Assembly: GCA_049487715.1 (NCBI GenBank)
Contig: CP150553.1
Coordinates: forward strand, 62,001-126,000
DNA length: 64,000 nt
Direction: 5' to 3'
Source: Pycnococcus provasolii
Taxonomy: Eukaryota > Chlorophyta > Pseudoscourfieldiophyceae > Pseudoscourfieldiales
Positions 31,845 through 41,801 of the stretch are shown one piece after another (the stretch's first letter is position 1; each line of letters starts with the position of its first letter). The translations under genes and the position numbers were made by a program. Under the pieces are notes generated by a model. It was given only the letters and a program-made list of their open reading frames with translations, did not search any database and had not been told where the DNA came from.

Positions 31845-32861
31845 TCAATCAAGTCAAGTGGGGATGTGGTGTGCTGAGCTGATCTGCGCCCAACACAGAT
31901 GAAAGACGAAAGAAACGATGCAAGAGACAGGCCAGTGCAAGTTGAAAGTGAATGTGGGAATGATGCTGATGATGGGGATGTGCAAGCCGGGATGGGATGG
32001 ATGGAGCCTAAACTTAACTTGTCAACAAGCCCTCTTACCTTAGATGGCCAAGGCTCCTCAGGCCAGCAAGTCTGTGACGCCTGCAGAGCTGGTTCTTAAA
32101 AGAGTTTCTGAAAACGTTTCTGAAAGTTGTTTTTTTTTGCAAATGCGTTTTTTAACTCGCTGTTTGCTTTCGGACGACGAGCCTCATATTCACAAAACAA
32201 TATTGAATATTGGGGTTGGCAAGACCAGCCAGATTCTCTGAGCGACACACGGCACGCTCCCAGCGTTCGACGCGCCTACTCATATGTAGTCTATGAAGGA
32301 GCCTAGGAGAAGAATTCTGGGCACCTTGAGAGCGAAAAATGACAAATAAATGTAAATGGAGTTGGGAGCACTCAAGTTTATGGAGCCTTAGATTGATTGA
32401 TGCACCCTGTGGACGACTTTACTGGCAACTGGAGAACGGGAGACCCAGTGGTTTACGTTCACGTGCCGTGGCTGCGTGGTGTTTGCGTTGTCTTACGTGT
32501 CCCCCTGTAGCGTTGTAAATGCCGTAAGGGCATAAGCTGTGTGACTACGGCAGGTTGCGACCAGACTCTGCAGACCACGCCGCCACGCCGCCACGCCGTG
32601 GCCCTGGCAAACTACTGTAACCCTAACCCTAACCCTAACATGAGCGAGTGAGGAACCCTACCCGGGGTAACCCTAAAGAAAAACTGGCAACCCTAACTGA
32701 ACCGTACCCCGACAAGAAGCCCCCTGGATGAATGGAGGAAGGTTCAAGAGTGCATCCCCCAAAGTACGTTATGCACAGGACCATTAAAGGTAGCCCTTTG
32801 CTTTGGAACTTTTGGCCTTTTCAGCGTTTTCGTCGTTCACTCCCGTACTGTATGTCACCTC
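31845..32861. promoter_or_regulatory. Divergent intergenic region with CCCTAA array
   Basis: About 1 kb between the glucan synthase fusion (minus) and the OPR gene (plus). TACTGTA at 32613 abuts three tandem CCCTAA units (32621-32638), and single AACCCTA words follow at about 32653, 32668 and 32686. A 65-codon ORF at 32044 (MAKAPQASKSVTPAELV...) has no recognised domain. The promoter role of the CCCTAA array is inferred from plant telo-box elements and from its recurrence in two other divergent regions. Confidence 0.5.
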
Positions 32862-34664
32862 ATGGCTGTCACACTTCATGCGCGTCAACACGCACACATG
32901 CTTCTCCTTGGAATACGTCGTTCGGCACGTCAACGTCGCGATGTTGGGCTCGTACGCTCTAGGATTACGATCGGTTCGGGTGGGTTAGGTTTGGCTGGGG
33001 GTGCAGCTCGGGTTTGGCTGCTTTCTCGCCGCGATGATGGTTATCCATCATCGCGCCTCGTCGCGTGCGCTGCAGGTGACGACGTGCGGGGGTCGGGCAA
33101 ACGTTCCAGTGATGATGCGAAGCAGTCGCGACAACTACAAAAGCCACGACGGAAAAGGAATCGGAGTACCTCGAACAAGGACTCGGCGGCGAAATTACTC
33201 AACGCGCGTATCGTGAAGGCGCGAAACGACGGTGAAGTCGCGGACATCGTCAGGCAGCACGTCGGCGAATTCAACGAGATTCACGTGAGTACAGCAGCAA
33301 ACAAACTCGCAAAGCTCTCAGCGAGGAGGGGCACGAGAACGCTCGGCAAGAGTCAACGTGACAGCGTGCTTCTTCTGCTAGAGGAGCGCCTGCGAGGCTT
33401 TAAGAGTATTCGTGCACGTTCTCTTGCCAATCTCGTGTGGTCTTATGCCAAATTAGGATACCACGGGAATCATTCCATGGTGCATTACTTGAGCAACCAT
33501 GTACTTAGGGTGGTAACCGACTTCAACTCGCAGGATGTCGCGAACACGATATGGGCGTGGGCGACGATGCGATACCAGCCGTCAGCTAAGGTGCTCACTG
33601 CTATGGAGCGCCGCGTGCTCGCGTGCGTCGACGACTTCAAGCCGCAGGAGCTCGCGAACACGGTATGGGCGTGGGCGACGATGGGACACCAGCCGTCCGC
33701 TGCCGCACTTGCTGCTCTTGAGCGCCGCATGCTCGCGTGCGTCGACGACTTCAAGCCACAGACACTCGCGAACACGACGTGGGCGTGGGCGACGATGCGA
33801 CACGAGCCGTCAGCTGAGGTGCTGGCTGCTCTTGAGCGCCACATGCTCGCGTGCGTCGACGACTTCAAGCCGCAGGCACTCGCGAACACGGTATGGGCGT
33901 GGGCGACGATGGGACACGAGCCGTCAGCTGAGGTGCTGGCTGCTCTCGAGCGCCGCATGCTCGTGTGCGTCGACGACTTCAAGCCGCAAGCACTCGCTAA
34001 CACGGTATGGGCGTGGGCGACGATGGGACATCAGCCGTCAGCTAAGGTGCTTGCTGCTTTGGAGCGTCGCATGCTCGCGTGCGTCGACGACTTCAAGCCG
34101 CAGGAGCTCGCGAACACGGTATGGGCGTGGGCGACGATGCGACACGAGCCGTCAGCTGAGGTGCTGGCTGCTCTAGAGCGTCGCATGCTCGCTTGCGTCG
34201 ACGACTTCGATCCGCAGGCACTCGCGAACACAGTATGGGCATGGGCGACGATGCGACACGAGCCGTCAGCTAAGGCGCTTGCTGCTCTCGAGCGCCGCAT
34301 GCTCGTGTGCGTCGACGACTTCAAGCCGCAGAATCTCGCGAACACGGTGTGGGCGTGGGCGACGATGCGACACGAGCCGTCATCTCAGGTGCTTGCTGCT
34401 CTAGAGCGCCGCATGCTCGCGTGCGTCGACGACTTCAAGCCGCAGGCACTCGCGAACACGGTATGGGCGTGGGCGACGATGCGACACGAGCCGTCAACTG
34501 AGGTGCTGGCTGCTTTGGAGCGTCGCATGCTCGCTTGCGTCGACGACTTCAAGCCGCAGGCACTCGCGAACACGGTATGGGCGTGGGCGACGATGCGACA
34601 CGAGCCGTCAGCTCAGGTGCTTGCTGCTCTTGAAGACCGACGTCGACGAATAAGCCTCAGATGA
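32862..34664 (+). CDS. Octotricopeptide-repeat (OPR) protein, putative organelle RNA-binding factor
   Basis: The product has 600 residues. The N-terminus is Arg-rich and poor in acidic residues, compatible with an organelle transit peptide, followed by a Lys/Arg/Ser-rich segment. A divergent pair of repeats (SIRARSLANLVWSYAKLGY) precedes ten 38-residue repeats from 33522 to the end, consensus FKPQALANTVWAWATMxHxP, then SAxVLAALERRMLACVDD. OPR proteins bind organelle mRNAs one base per repeat and control stability or translation in green algae. No C-terminal RAP domain is seen; the last repeat ends abruptly in EDRRRRISLR. TGTAA lies at 34684. Confidence 0.8.
   Translation: MAVTLHARQHAHMLLLGIRRSARQRRDVGLVRSRITIGSGGLGLAGGAARVWLLSRRDDGYPSSRLVACAAGDDVRGSGKRSSDDAKQSRQLQKPRRKRNRSTSNKDSAAKLLNARIVKARNDGEVADIVRQHVGEFNEIHVSTAANKLAKLSARRGTRTLGKSQRDSVLLLLEERLRGFKSIRARSLANLVWSYAKLGYHGNHSMVHYLSNHVLRVVTDFNSQDVANTIWAWATMRYQPSAKVLTAMERRVLACVDDFKPQELANTVWAWATMGHQPSAAALAALERRMLACVDDFKPQTLANTTWAWATMRHEPSAEVLAALERHMLACVDDFKPQALANTVWAWATMGHEPSAEVLAALERRMLVCVDDFKPQALANTVWAWATMGHQPSAKVLAALERRMLACVDDFKPQELANTVWAWATMRHEPSAEVLAALERRMLACVDDFDPQALANTVWAWATMRHEPSAKALAALERRMLVCVDDFKPQNLANTVWAWATMRHEPSSQVLAALERRMLACVDDFKPQALANTVWAWATMRHEPSTEVLAALERRMLACVDDFKPQALANTVWAWATMRHEPSAQVLAALEDRRRRISLR
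33522..34661 (+). repeat. Ten tandem 114-bp OPR-coding repeats
   Basis: Period 114 bp (38 codons). Copies 2-9 differ at only a few positions each, while copy 1 is more diverged and copy 10 is truncated. High DNA identity points to recent expansion or homogenisation. Confidence 0.9.
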
Positions 34665-34995
34665 GGCGAAGAGTACAGTAAGTTGTAACTTGTATGTTGT
34701 TCCGCAACTTCCTCCATGGTTTCCCCGACTCGATCCCTGGTGCCGGCTCACGACGACGCCATGACGATGTCGCCGTGGACGCCGGTGAAACTCCCTTCCG
34801 CTCTTGGATCTTTCTCAATCTGTCAAATCTGTTTTTTGCCGTCCTCTTTTCCCACTTTATTTAAAAATATGAGTAATAATTAGAAATCAAAAACCCGTCC
34901 CTCCTGCCCCACTTCTTCTGTGACTGTGTGTAGGCGGCTGTGAAACGCCATAAATTCAACAACGCCAGCCACCACACTCTGACTCTTCTCCACTC
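34665..34995. other. Intergenic region
   Basis: 331 bp. TACAGTA at 34674, GTAAGT at 34677 and TGTAA at 34684 follow the OPR stop; the rest is A/T-rich before the MORC start. No gene was recognised. Confidence 0.4.
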
Positions 34996-37239
34996 ATGGA
35001 GCCTCGACGCTTGCTGACGTTCGCGCAAACGGAGCACATCTGGGACTACATAGCTGCCACCGCCGCCGTGAAACATGAGCATCATCAACACGACGCAAGC
35101 AGCAGGGGAAAAAAGGATGTTGATGATTACTACGCCGACGCGGCGACAGGCTCGGCGCAGGTCGTTCGACTCGCACACACCTCGCCCAAGTACCTGCACA
35201 CGAACGCGTCGTCGCACAAGTGGGTCCTGGGCGCGATTGCAGAACTCACTGACAACGCAATCGATGAGGCGAAGAAACCTCAAGGCGCGTCGTTCGTCTC
35301 CGTTTCGCTCGACAATGATGTGCTCTCCATCACCGACGATGGTCTCGGCATGACGCCTCAGACGTGCCACTCCGCAGTCTCGTTCGGATACTCCTCCAAG
35401 CCAGGCGGCGGATCGATCGGGCGATATGGCAACGGGCTCAAATCTGCAACAATGAGAATTGGACGCGACGCCATCGTCATCACAGTCACGCAAGATCAAG
35501 GACGTGTGCTCTGTACCGCTGCCATGATTAGCATGACGTATCACGTCGACAACAATCTGACGGAACTACGCGTCCCGCTCAAGACGTGGGAGCGCACTAA
35601 CTACGATGGCAATCGAGGCGCCTACAAGAGGCTCTTTCAAGTACCTCACATTGAGCTGGACGCGATTCTGAAATACTCGCCGTACGCCTGCGAGGAGGAT
35701 CTTTTGAAGCAGTTCGAGCGCATCGCCAAGGAGAAGAAGGGTGTTGCACGCACGGTCGGCACGGGCACGAAAGTCATCATCCACAATTTGTACAGAGACG
35801 AATCGGGAGATGCCACCACCAGGTCCGAACTGCTTGCGACGGAGGAGGAGACATCCGACATCATCATCGCATCTGAGGTGGAGCGACACAAGCAGTTGCA
35901 CAAGTGGGAAGAAATGCTCTCTTCTCTTCGACCGTCACCCGCCACGCACGCGAAGGCGGTGGGCGCGGGAGCGTGCCCACATCTTGCAGCATTGAAGAGC
36001 GGAAAGAATAAGGTGGATCTGCTCCTCGAGCGCGCACAGGCACACAAGTACAGCCTCCGAGCGTACTTGGCGATTCTCTATCGCCAGTTGCCGACGACGT
36101 TTCAGATGAAGGTGCAACACAAAGTGCTCTCGGCTGTTGACGTCATCGAGCAGTTCGGGAAAATGCCGGCTCAGTACGACTACAAACCGCGAGCAACAAC
36201 AACAGCAGCAGCAGGTGGTAATGGTGCCACGTCGACACAACAGCTTACGCTTGCGTTCAATGCCGCGATGCCATTCAGCAATCTGCACGGCATTTGTATG
36301 TACATCCGTGGGCGGCTCATCGTTCCGTTCTGCGAAGTCTATCACTCGAACTGGAGTCGGGGACGCGGTGTGATCGGCGTGATCGACGTGGAAAATATCG
36401 TCGATCCAGACCATTGCAAGCAAGGCTTGCACGCTTCGGAAGAACGTACAAGGCTCATGAATACCCTGCAGCGCCGCGTGCTCGAGTTCTTCAAGGCTCG
36501 CGGTTCTCGCGTCGGCTTCAAGGCTGAAGCGCTCGTCGGAAAGCGGAAGGCGCCGCCAGCTAAGCGAAGGAAGAAGGCGACAGTCTGGAAGGAAGAAGGT
36601 GACTTTGTGGTGGAGAAGTCGGAGGACGAAACGACGACGGAGGACGACGACGACGACGACGAAAATGTCTCGATATCATCAGAAGATGACGATGAAGACG
36701 AGAATTACGAAGATTGGAATGCCCGTCTCAAAACAACACGACGAAGCCGAGGCATGTTGCAAGAGAAGCAGCAGCAACATCAAACCGTCGTGGCGTCACT
36801 AGCACAAGCTCAAGCACAAGCACAAACCGCAGCTGGTGCTGGTGCCGCCGCCGCGCCTGGTGGTGCTGCTGTGTTCGTTTCCCCAAGAAGTGCACACTTA
36901 TCGTCGCAGATGCAGGATGACGATTTGATGACGTTGGCGCTCATGCCAACCATGAACAACAAACTCGTTTCGTCGAAAAACGTCAGCACTGCACTCGTCG
37001 TCAAGAGCCTCGAGCAAAAAGTGGAAGAACTGCAATCTCAGCTGGATGAGAAAGATGCGACAATTCAGGAGAAAGAAGAGACGATTAGCGTTCTGCTCAA
37101 GGAGCTTACAGCGACGAGAAACAAGCACACAGCACCTCCAACTCAGCAGCAGGAAGTCGCAGAGGCGGCGGCGGCGTCCACCGCGCACACACAACAACAA
37201 GCACTTGTTGACCTCACCGCCGATGACATGTTGTTGTGA
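34996..37239 (+). CDS. MORC-family GHKL ATPase
   Basis: The product has 747 residues. The family hallmark HTSPKYLHTNASSHKW leads into the GHKL N-box ELTDNAIDE (E83, N87), DDGLGM (about 114-119) and FGYSSKP...SIGRYGNGLK for ATP binding and lid closure; an S5-like domain follows to about residue 480. The linker has a basic patch (KRKAPPAKRRKK) and an acidic run. The C-terminus has a coiled coil (VEELQSQLDEKDATIQEKEE) and ends ALVDLTADDM, which fits a SUMO-interacting motif. No CW zinc finger is visible. MORC ATPases compact chromatin and silence genes and transposons in plants and animals; that role is inferred here. Confidence 0.88.
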   Translation: MEPRRLLTFAQTEHIWDYIAATAAVKHEHHQHDASSRGKKDVDDYYADAATGSAQVVRLAHTSPKYLHTNASSHKWVLGAIAELTDNAIDEAKKPQGASFVSVSLDNDVLSITDDGLGMTPQTCHSAVSFGYSSKPGGGSIGRYGNGLKSATMRIGRDAIVITVTQDQGRVLCTAAMISMTYHVDNNLTELRVPLKTWERTNYDGNRGAYKRLFQVPHIELDAILKYSPYACEEDLLKQFERIAKEKKGVARTVGTGTKVIIHNLYRDESGDATTRSELLATEEETSDIIIASEVERHKQLHKWEEMLSSLRPSPATHAKAVGAGACPHLAALKSGKNKVDLLLERAQAHKYSLRAYLAILYRQLPTTFQMKVQHKVLSAVDVIEQFGKMPAQYDYKPRATTTAAAGGNGATSTQQLTLAFNAAMPFSNLHGICMYIRGRLIVPFCEVYHSNWSRGRGVIGVIDVENIVDPDHCKQGLHASEERTRLMNTLQRRVLEFFKARGSRVGFKAEALVGKRKAPPAKRRKKATVWKEEGDFVVEKSEDETTTEDDDDDDENVSISSEDDDEDENYEDWNARLKTTRRSRGMLQEKQQQHQTVVASLAQAQAQAQTAAGAGAAAAPGGAAVFVSPRSAHLSSQMQDDDLMTLALMPTMNNKLVSSKNVSTALVVKSLEQKVEELQSQLDEKDATIQEKEETISVLLKELTATRNKHTAPPTQQQEVAEAAAASTAHTQQQALVDLTADDMLL

Positions 37240-37369
37240 CGCACACGGCACAGTTGTGTGTGACATGTCAAGTGAAAATGAAAAAATTGTCACCAAACCA
37301 ATTTCGAGGTTTCCCTTTGTTTTCCTCCCCCTTTTTTTTCAATCTCCGCCATAAATAGTTTACGACACG

Positions 37370-38290
37370 ATGATGCCGCTAGCAAGTCATCGTATGTCGT
37401 GTCGCGGATATCATCTATGTGGTGGACGATATGCAGGCATACGACGATGCATACGTCGTGGTGCAGCCTCAGGTTCCTCGTCGTCATCTTCGGCGGCGGC
37501 GGCGCGAGAAGAGTCCTCTGAGGAGGAGGACGCTGCTTTGAAACACGCCGCGCGTCTGCGCCTGCGCCGCAAACTCGACCGGCGAGGCTTGCTCCGACCG
37601 CCGACCGAAAACGCAAGCAGATACACGCTCGCGAAAGGCGCGTGGTACGACTACGAAGCGAAGTACATGAACGACGTTGAGGCGCGACACCTCATGGACC
37701 TCCTACTGGAAAACGAACCGTGGACGCAAGTCGTCTGCAAGGCCTACGACCCATTGCGCGATACACTGAAAGATGTGCCACAGCCGCGACTCACGAGCCA
37801 TATGGGACACATCGCGTATCGGTACAGCGGACAAACTCTCGAACCTCGCGTGCCTACCGGTGAGGACGATGTCAGCGCAAACGCACTAGCGGCGCTAATG
37901 GCGCGCGTCAACGACCACCTCGACCTTAGCGAGGATGAGCGATTTAACCACGTCGTTCTCAACTACTACAGAGACGGAAAAGATTCCATCGGTTGGCACG
38001 CAGACGCAGAACCTCAGCTCGGACGGTGTCCTCTCATCGCCGCACTCTCGTTAGGAACGCCGCGCAGCTTTCACATCAAACGCAAAGGCTCGCGAAATCG
38101 ACGTGCCACTCGGCACGTTGTCTTAACAGATGGATCGCTTTTGGTGATGGGCGGAACTTTTCAGCACACCTATTTGCACAGCGTTCCTCCGGAGAAGACG
38201 GACATGACCACGCGTGACAGCAGGCGCATCAACGTCACGTTCCGCCGTCTCGTGTGCGAGCCACCACCTGCAACGAAAACGACGATGTAA
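37370..38290 (+). CDS. ALKBH2/3-like Fe(II)/2-oxoglutarate DNA/RNA demethylase
   Basis: The product has 306 residues. After a Ser/Arg-rich, possibly targeting N-terminus, the double-stranded beta-helix carries NHVVLNYYRDGKDSIGWHAD (iron ligands H210, D212), LGTPRSFHIK, the distal histidine H270 in HSVPP, and the 2-oxoglutarate arginine region RRINVTFRR (about 285-293). This order matches ALKBH2/3 repair enzymes, which remove 1-methyladenine and 3-methylcytosine from nucleic acids. It converges with the coiled-coil gene, leaving 33 bp between stops. TGTAA overlaps the stop codon. Confidence 0.9.
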   Translation: MMPLASHRMSCRGYHLCGGRYAGIRRCIRRGAASGSSSSSSAAAAREESSEEEDAALKHAARLRLRRKLDRRGLLRPPTENASRYTLAKGAWYDYEAKYMNDVEARHLMDLLLENEPWTQVVCKAYDPLRDTLKDVPQPRLTSHMGHIAYRYSGQTLEPRVPTGEDDVSANALAALMARVNDHLDLSEDERFNHVVLNYYRDGKDSIGWHADAEPQLGRCPLIAALSLGTPRSFHIKRKGSRNRRATRHVVLTDGSLLVMGGTFQHTYLHSVPPEKTDMTTRDSRRINVTFRRLVCEPPPATKTTM

Positions 38291-38323
38291 CATTTGTACT
38301 CTTATTTAAATTTGAGCTTTTGA

Positions 38324-40039
38324 CTAGCGAAACTTTTGACTCGCCCTTTTGCTGTTGTTGTTTCTGTTGTTGTTGCGTGCTGTTGCGACATTTACTGTTC
38401 GCCGCTCCCTTTGATCGACGTCGTCCACCGCCCACGCACTCAAGCGTCGAATCAAAGCGCTTCCAAACGGCCCGTCACGATCCTCGGCGCCGTTTTTGTG
38501 ATGCAACACGCCTTCTCTTGACGACGATGATGGCTCCGCATGCGCAGAATGTAACAACTTCTCCGTCTCCGCATGCTGCACCAAGCGGTCCACCGGAGGT
38601 AAGCTCAGCTTATCCTCCTCCTCGTCCGCTGCCGCCGCAGACGCCGTCGTCGACTTTTCCTCCACATCTGTCACCATCGAAGCAAGCGCCTCGATGCGCT
38701 GCTCCGTCTCCTCGACGCGCTTGTTGAGCACGTCAATGAGCTCCTCGCGACTATCAATGTCCCTTTGAAATTCCACGCCTCGAATCATCAAGTTACGGAC
38801 TTGCGTGCTTAGTCTTTGGCGCTCATTGTCCATCTGTGCGGTGCGTGCGCGTTCCATTTCGAGTTCATTGGCAAGGTCGCGCGCGTGTAATTGCTCTCGA
38901 CGTGAGACGTGCGGGCCAAATGTTGACTTCGCGTTTGGCTTCATAGCTCCCGACCGGCGCAGGTTCGCCACTTCCTCGCGAAGAGCCTGCTTGCGTAGTG
39001 CAGCCACCGTCGGGACGCTTGTGTCAGACGGCGACTCGGCAGACACCGGCTGCCGCAATTTGTAGTCAGGCGGAGGTTTGCCGAACCAGCTTGGCCACCT
39101 CCCTTCGTACTCTTCGTCGCCACGGCGCGGCCGTCTCACCGCGGTGCCGTCTCTCAGCACACCTTGCATTTCATCGGATGAGGATGCAAATTTTCTCCGA
39201 GCCGCAGCCTCATAAGCCTTCCGTCGCGACCACAGCGGCGTGACGGTCGTTGGCCTGCCGCTTCGTCGATTCCATTGTCGCAGGAACTCCGGTATGGGTG
39301 GTGGTCGTGCGTTGAGCAGCATCTGCACGAGCTTGTCGAGGATGGATGGAGGTGGCAGCGAAGCGGCCGTTGCGGCGGCGTTTGGCAGCCATGCAGATAG
39401 AGCTCCGGCGACGGCGCCTCCCGCTGCACACCACATGAAAAGCGGCAAGCTCGGCGTCAGAGCGTTCCACTGTCCACCGTTGGCACCGTGCACCGCCGTC
39501 GTGGGCATGAGTGCTGCGGGCGTCGGCGAGGCGGCGATGGCAGACCGCGTCGTGGGTGCCTGCCGCGACATGCCCGCGCGGTCAGCCCACTTCGCGCCAC
39601 GTTCCACAGCAGCGTCTCCTCCCCAGTTGCCGTATCTGTCCGCACGTTCCCAGAACGAGGCATCTTCGAGACTTGCACTCCACGCGTCAAACTGCGCGCG
39701 TTCGTCGTCGCCGAGCGCGACACTGTGTGCCTCGTGCGTTGACGTCCACCCGCTCCAGCTGACGGTGTCGGTATTTTCGATGGGAATGAGGCTTTGGCTT
39801 GTTTTGAGTTCGTGTGCAGTCAGGAGTATGACTTTAGGCGGTTGCTGTTGTGACTCCGCGGTTGTTGGTGGCATCGCGTTGATTCGAGCAGCGTACGCGC
39901 CTCTTCTTTTGGCGGCGGCGGCGGCGGCGGCGGCGTGGAGGTGGTGGTGGTGGTGGTGGTGAGATGGTGTGATTTCGTTGGCTCGGTTCGGCGAACTCGC
40001 AGACGTCGCGGTGGGTGACAGAGTTGGCGTCATCATCAT
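38324..40039 (-). CDS. Coiled-coil protein with one membrane segment, unknown function
   Basis: The product has 571 residues. The N-terminus contains His and Ala homopolymers and Pro/Ser-rich stretches. A hydrophobic segment lies near residue 225 (LFMWCAAGGAVAGALSAWL). Residues about 370-450 form a charged coiled coil (ANELEMERARTAQMDNERQR, EELIDVLNKRVEETEQRIEA). The C-terminus is Asn/Arg-rich. Three tandem ATGs lie at 40039, 40036 and 40033. I do not recognise the family; a membrane-anchored tether is one guess. Confidence 0.65.
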   Translation of the reverse strand: MMMTPTLSPTATSASSPNRANEITPSHHHHHHHLHAAAAAAAAKRRGAYAARINAMPPTTAESQQQPPKVILLTAHELKTSQSLIPIENTDTVSWSGWTSTHEAHSVALGDDERAQFDAWSASLEDASFWERADRYGNWGGDAAVERGAKWADRAGMSRQAPTTRSAIAASPTPAALMPTTAVHGANGGQWNALTPSLPLFMWCAAGGAVAGALSAWLPNAAATAASLPPPSILDKLVQMLLNARPPPIPEFLRQWNRRSGRPTTVTPLWSRRKAYEAAARRKFASSSDEMQGVLRDGTAVRRPRRGDEEYEGRWPSWFGKPPPDYKLRQPVSAESPSDTSVPTVAALRKQALREEVANLRRSGAMKPNAKSTFGPHVSRREQLHARDLANELEMERARTAQMDNERQRLSTQVRNLMIRGVEFQRDIDSREELIDVLNKRVEETEQRIEALASMVTDVEEKSTTASAAAADEEEDKLSLPPVDRLVQHAETEKLLHSAHAEPSSSSREGVLHHKNGAEDRDGPFGSALIRRLSAWAVDDVDQRERRTVNVATARNNNRNNNSKRASQKFR

Positions 40040-40324
40040 GATACAGCCAGCAGTTCCCTTAAGAGTCGAATGGAAAAGGCAAGGTGTTGTTGTTTCGCAG
40101 CAATGCAGGTTTTTGTTTCGTTTCTAATAAAAGTGCTAGAAACACCTATTTGTGTGCCAACCTTAAGAGCCCCAGGTAAGCTTAAGAGGTAAGAAACCGG
40201 CGAGAAAACAACACGGCAAGAAGACGCAATCTGTCCAAAGCAACGCAATAAACTAAGGTTCCACTAACCTAGAAGTTAAGAGTTAAGGTAAGACCAAAGG
40301 TGTTGACAGCAAACGTTTAAACTC

Positions 40325-40353
40325 ACAGACACGACACGACACGACACGACACG
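40325..40353. repeat. (ACACG)n pentanucleotide repeat
   Basis: Five near-perfect units of ACACG in non-coding DNA. Confidence 0.85.
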
Positions 40354-40711
40354 AGCGATGGCCTGCGAAGTGATGTGGAAGTGGTGATGGCCTGTAGAAG
40401 TAAAAGAAAAGACGACTGCCAGGTAAGAATAGGTGTCGACGACGGAACGAAGGAACGACACCCTTTCTTTCTCCCCTACGATAGGATGGTACTACCTTTA
40501 CCACCGGACTGCCGGACGGGACGGAAAGCAACGGGCCGGCCTATCGTAAAGTCGTTTCGTAAGACCGGACGACGGACGGGATCACGGGACGACAAAAGTT
40601 TCGAGTAAAAACGGATAACTGACAATGGAGTGACAAGCAACTCTGCATGCAACAAACAGGCCAAGCCGCCTCCTTGCCCTCCTAAAGGATTGATCGATCC
40701 CTCCGACAGTC

Positions 40712-40733
40712 CGATCGATCGATCGATCGATCG
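40712..40733. repeat. (GATC)n tetranucleotide repeat
   Basis: Five tandem GATC units in non-coding DNA. Confidence 0.85.
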
Positions 40734-41095
40734 GCGACGAACCTCTCGTCGTGAAGTGTGAACGTCGGGAACGTCGGGAACCTCGTGAACGAGAAATGAG
40801 CGAAGAAACGGAGTCGGAAATACTGTACAGTAGGCCTCACACACAGTCACACACACCCCTGTTGCAACTTGCAACCAGTACCGTACCACCTGTAAACTTT
40901 ACCAAATAGCATTACTGTAGCGTTAGGGTTAGGGTTAGGCATTAGGGTTAGGGCTAAGATTCGGGTTCGGGGTTTCCTCCTGGCTCTCGTCGGACAGGCT
41001 TCGTCGGACCGTTTTCTGCTTTTCTCCTCCTGCTCCTCTCCTTTTATCTGAATGATTCGTCTTACTTCCGATAATAAGTGATCTTCGTCTTCGTA

Positions 41096-41734
41096 ATGGT
41101 GACGCCGACGACGATGGCCGTGCAGGTCAAGACGCATTTAGGAAGAAGGACCTGCCTTGGCCCTCCTCACAAGAAGAATTCGTTTTCTTTTTCTACGCGT
41201 ACCTTTACCTCTACGATGAGTCGTTCTTCTCTCCTACCGGTAAAGGCATCAAAGCTTCGTCAAGCACTGTCATGTTCATCTTCATGTTCATTCCCTTTCC
41301 CTTCTCATCATGTGGTGGCAGCTTCCCTCGTCCCTGGGTGTTTTCTTACTTGTATCTTGACATTCGGGTCACCACCACTCGCACTCGCAGCTGCTGCTGC
41401 TGCAAACAGCAATGTGCCTGGTACCTATTTGGACCCTTCCCATCCGGGATGCACGAGAACCATCGACAGCACAACCGGGCGAATCACTGGGAAAGACTTA
41501 CTCACATCGGACGGTCTCATCGGACCGCCAGGAACGGCGTGCGAAGGTCGAAAACAAAGCGAACTACGCGAGTGGAGCGTCGACGGACAACTCGTGGGTC
41601 AGGACACAATCCTGATTGACTTTGACGCCGTAGACGCCGTCAAGAGTGGAAAGAGAACGAAAGGCGTGTGCCTCGCCGTACCTGACTGTGAAGAACTCAA
41701 GCTCCCAAACGGCGTGTGGACGAAAGTCAAGTGA
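41096..41734 (+). CDS. Probable plastid/thylakoid-lumen protein, unknown function
   Basis: The product has 212 residues from ATG 41096. The first 100 residues look like a bipartite plastid leader: a Ser/Thr/Arg-rich, acid-poor transit region, then a hydrophobic stretch (VVAASLVPGCFLTCILTFG) ending LALAAAAAA, as expected at a lumenal processing site. The mature part (NVPGTYLDPSHPGCTRTID, IGPPGTACEGRK, ILIDFDAVDAVKSG, KLPNGVWTKV) has paired Cys and resembles a small conserved plant/algal lumen-type protein of unknown role; I cannot name it. ATGs further in (for example MSRSSLL) are possible alternative starts. Confidence 0.65.
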   Translation: MVTPTTMAVQVKTHLGRRTCLGPPHKKNSFSFSTRTFTSTMSRSSLLPVKASKLRQALSCSSSCSFPFPSHHVVAASLVPGCFLTCILTFGSPPLALAAAAAANSNVPGTYLDPSHPGCTRTIDSTTGRITGKDLLTSDGLIGPPGTACEGRKQSELREWSVDGQLVGQDTILIDFDAVDAVKSGKRTKGVCLAVPDCEELKLPNGVWTKVK

Positions 41735-41801
41735 TTCAACAGTGTGTTTCTTTAGGAAGAGAAAAAAACTTCGCTATATACCTTTACAAGCCTTAGAGGT
41801 C

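Larger units (their letters stand above)
40040..41095. promoter_or_regulatory. Divergent intergenic region with TTAGGG array and simple repeats
   Basis: About 1,056 bp between the coiled-coil gene (minus) and the lumen-type protein (plus). It contains (ACACG)n at about 40325-40353, (GATC)n at 40712-40733, the palindrome TACTGTACAGTA at 40821, the inverted repeat GTAAACTTTAC near 40892, and TACTGTA at 40913 followed by TTAGGG units at 40923-40953. No gene was recognised. Confidence 0.5.

Noticed and set aside
32044-32241. 65-codon ORF MAKAPQASKSVTPAELV...
   Set aside because: The first 25 residues look protein-like, but the rest is low quality and there is no domain or splice evidence.
32613-32700. 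CCCTAA array as a true telomere end
   Set aside because: Only three tandem units plus scattered degenerate words, with genes on both sides; likely a promoter element or a minor interstitial motif.
33535-34176. Arg/Ser/Cys-rich ORFs in other frames and on the minus strand over the OPR array
   Set aside because: They are shadows of the 114-bp repeat, which keeps all frames open.
34677-34682. GTAAGT just after the OPR stop
   Set aside because: It lies in the 3' UTR; no downstream exon extends the repeat array. At most a UTR intron.
37290-37616. Minus-strand ORFs over the MORC/ALKBH boundary
   Set aside because: They overlap the well-supported ALKBH frame and show no domain.
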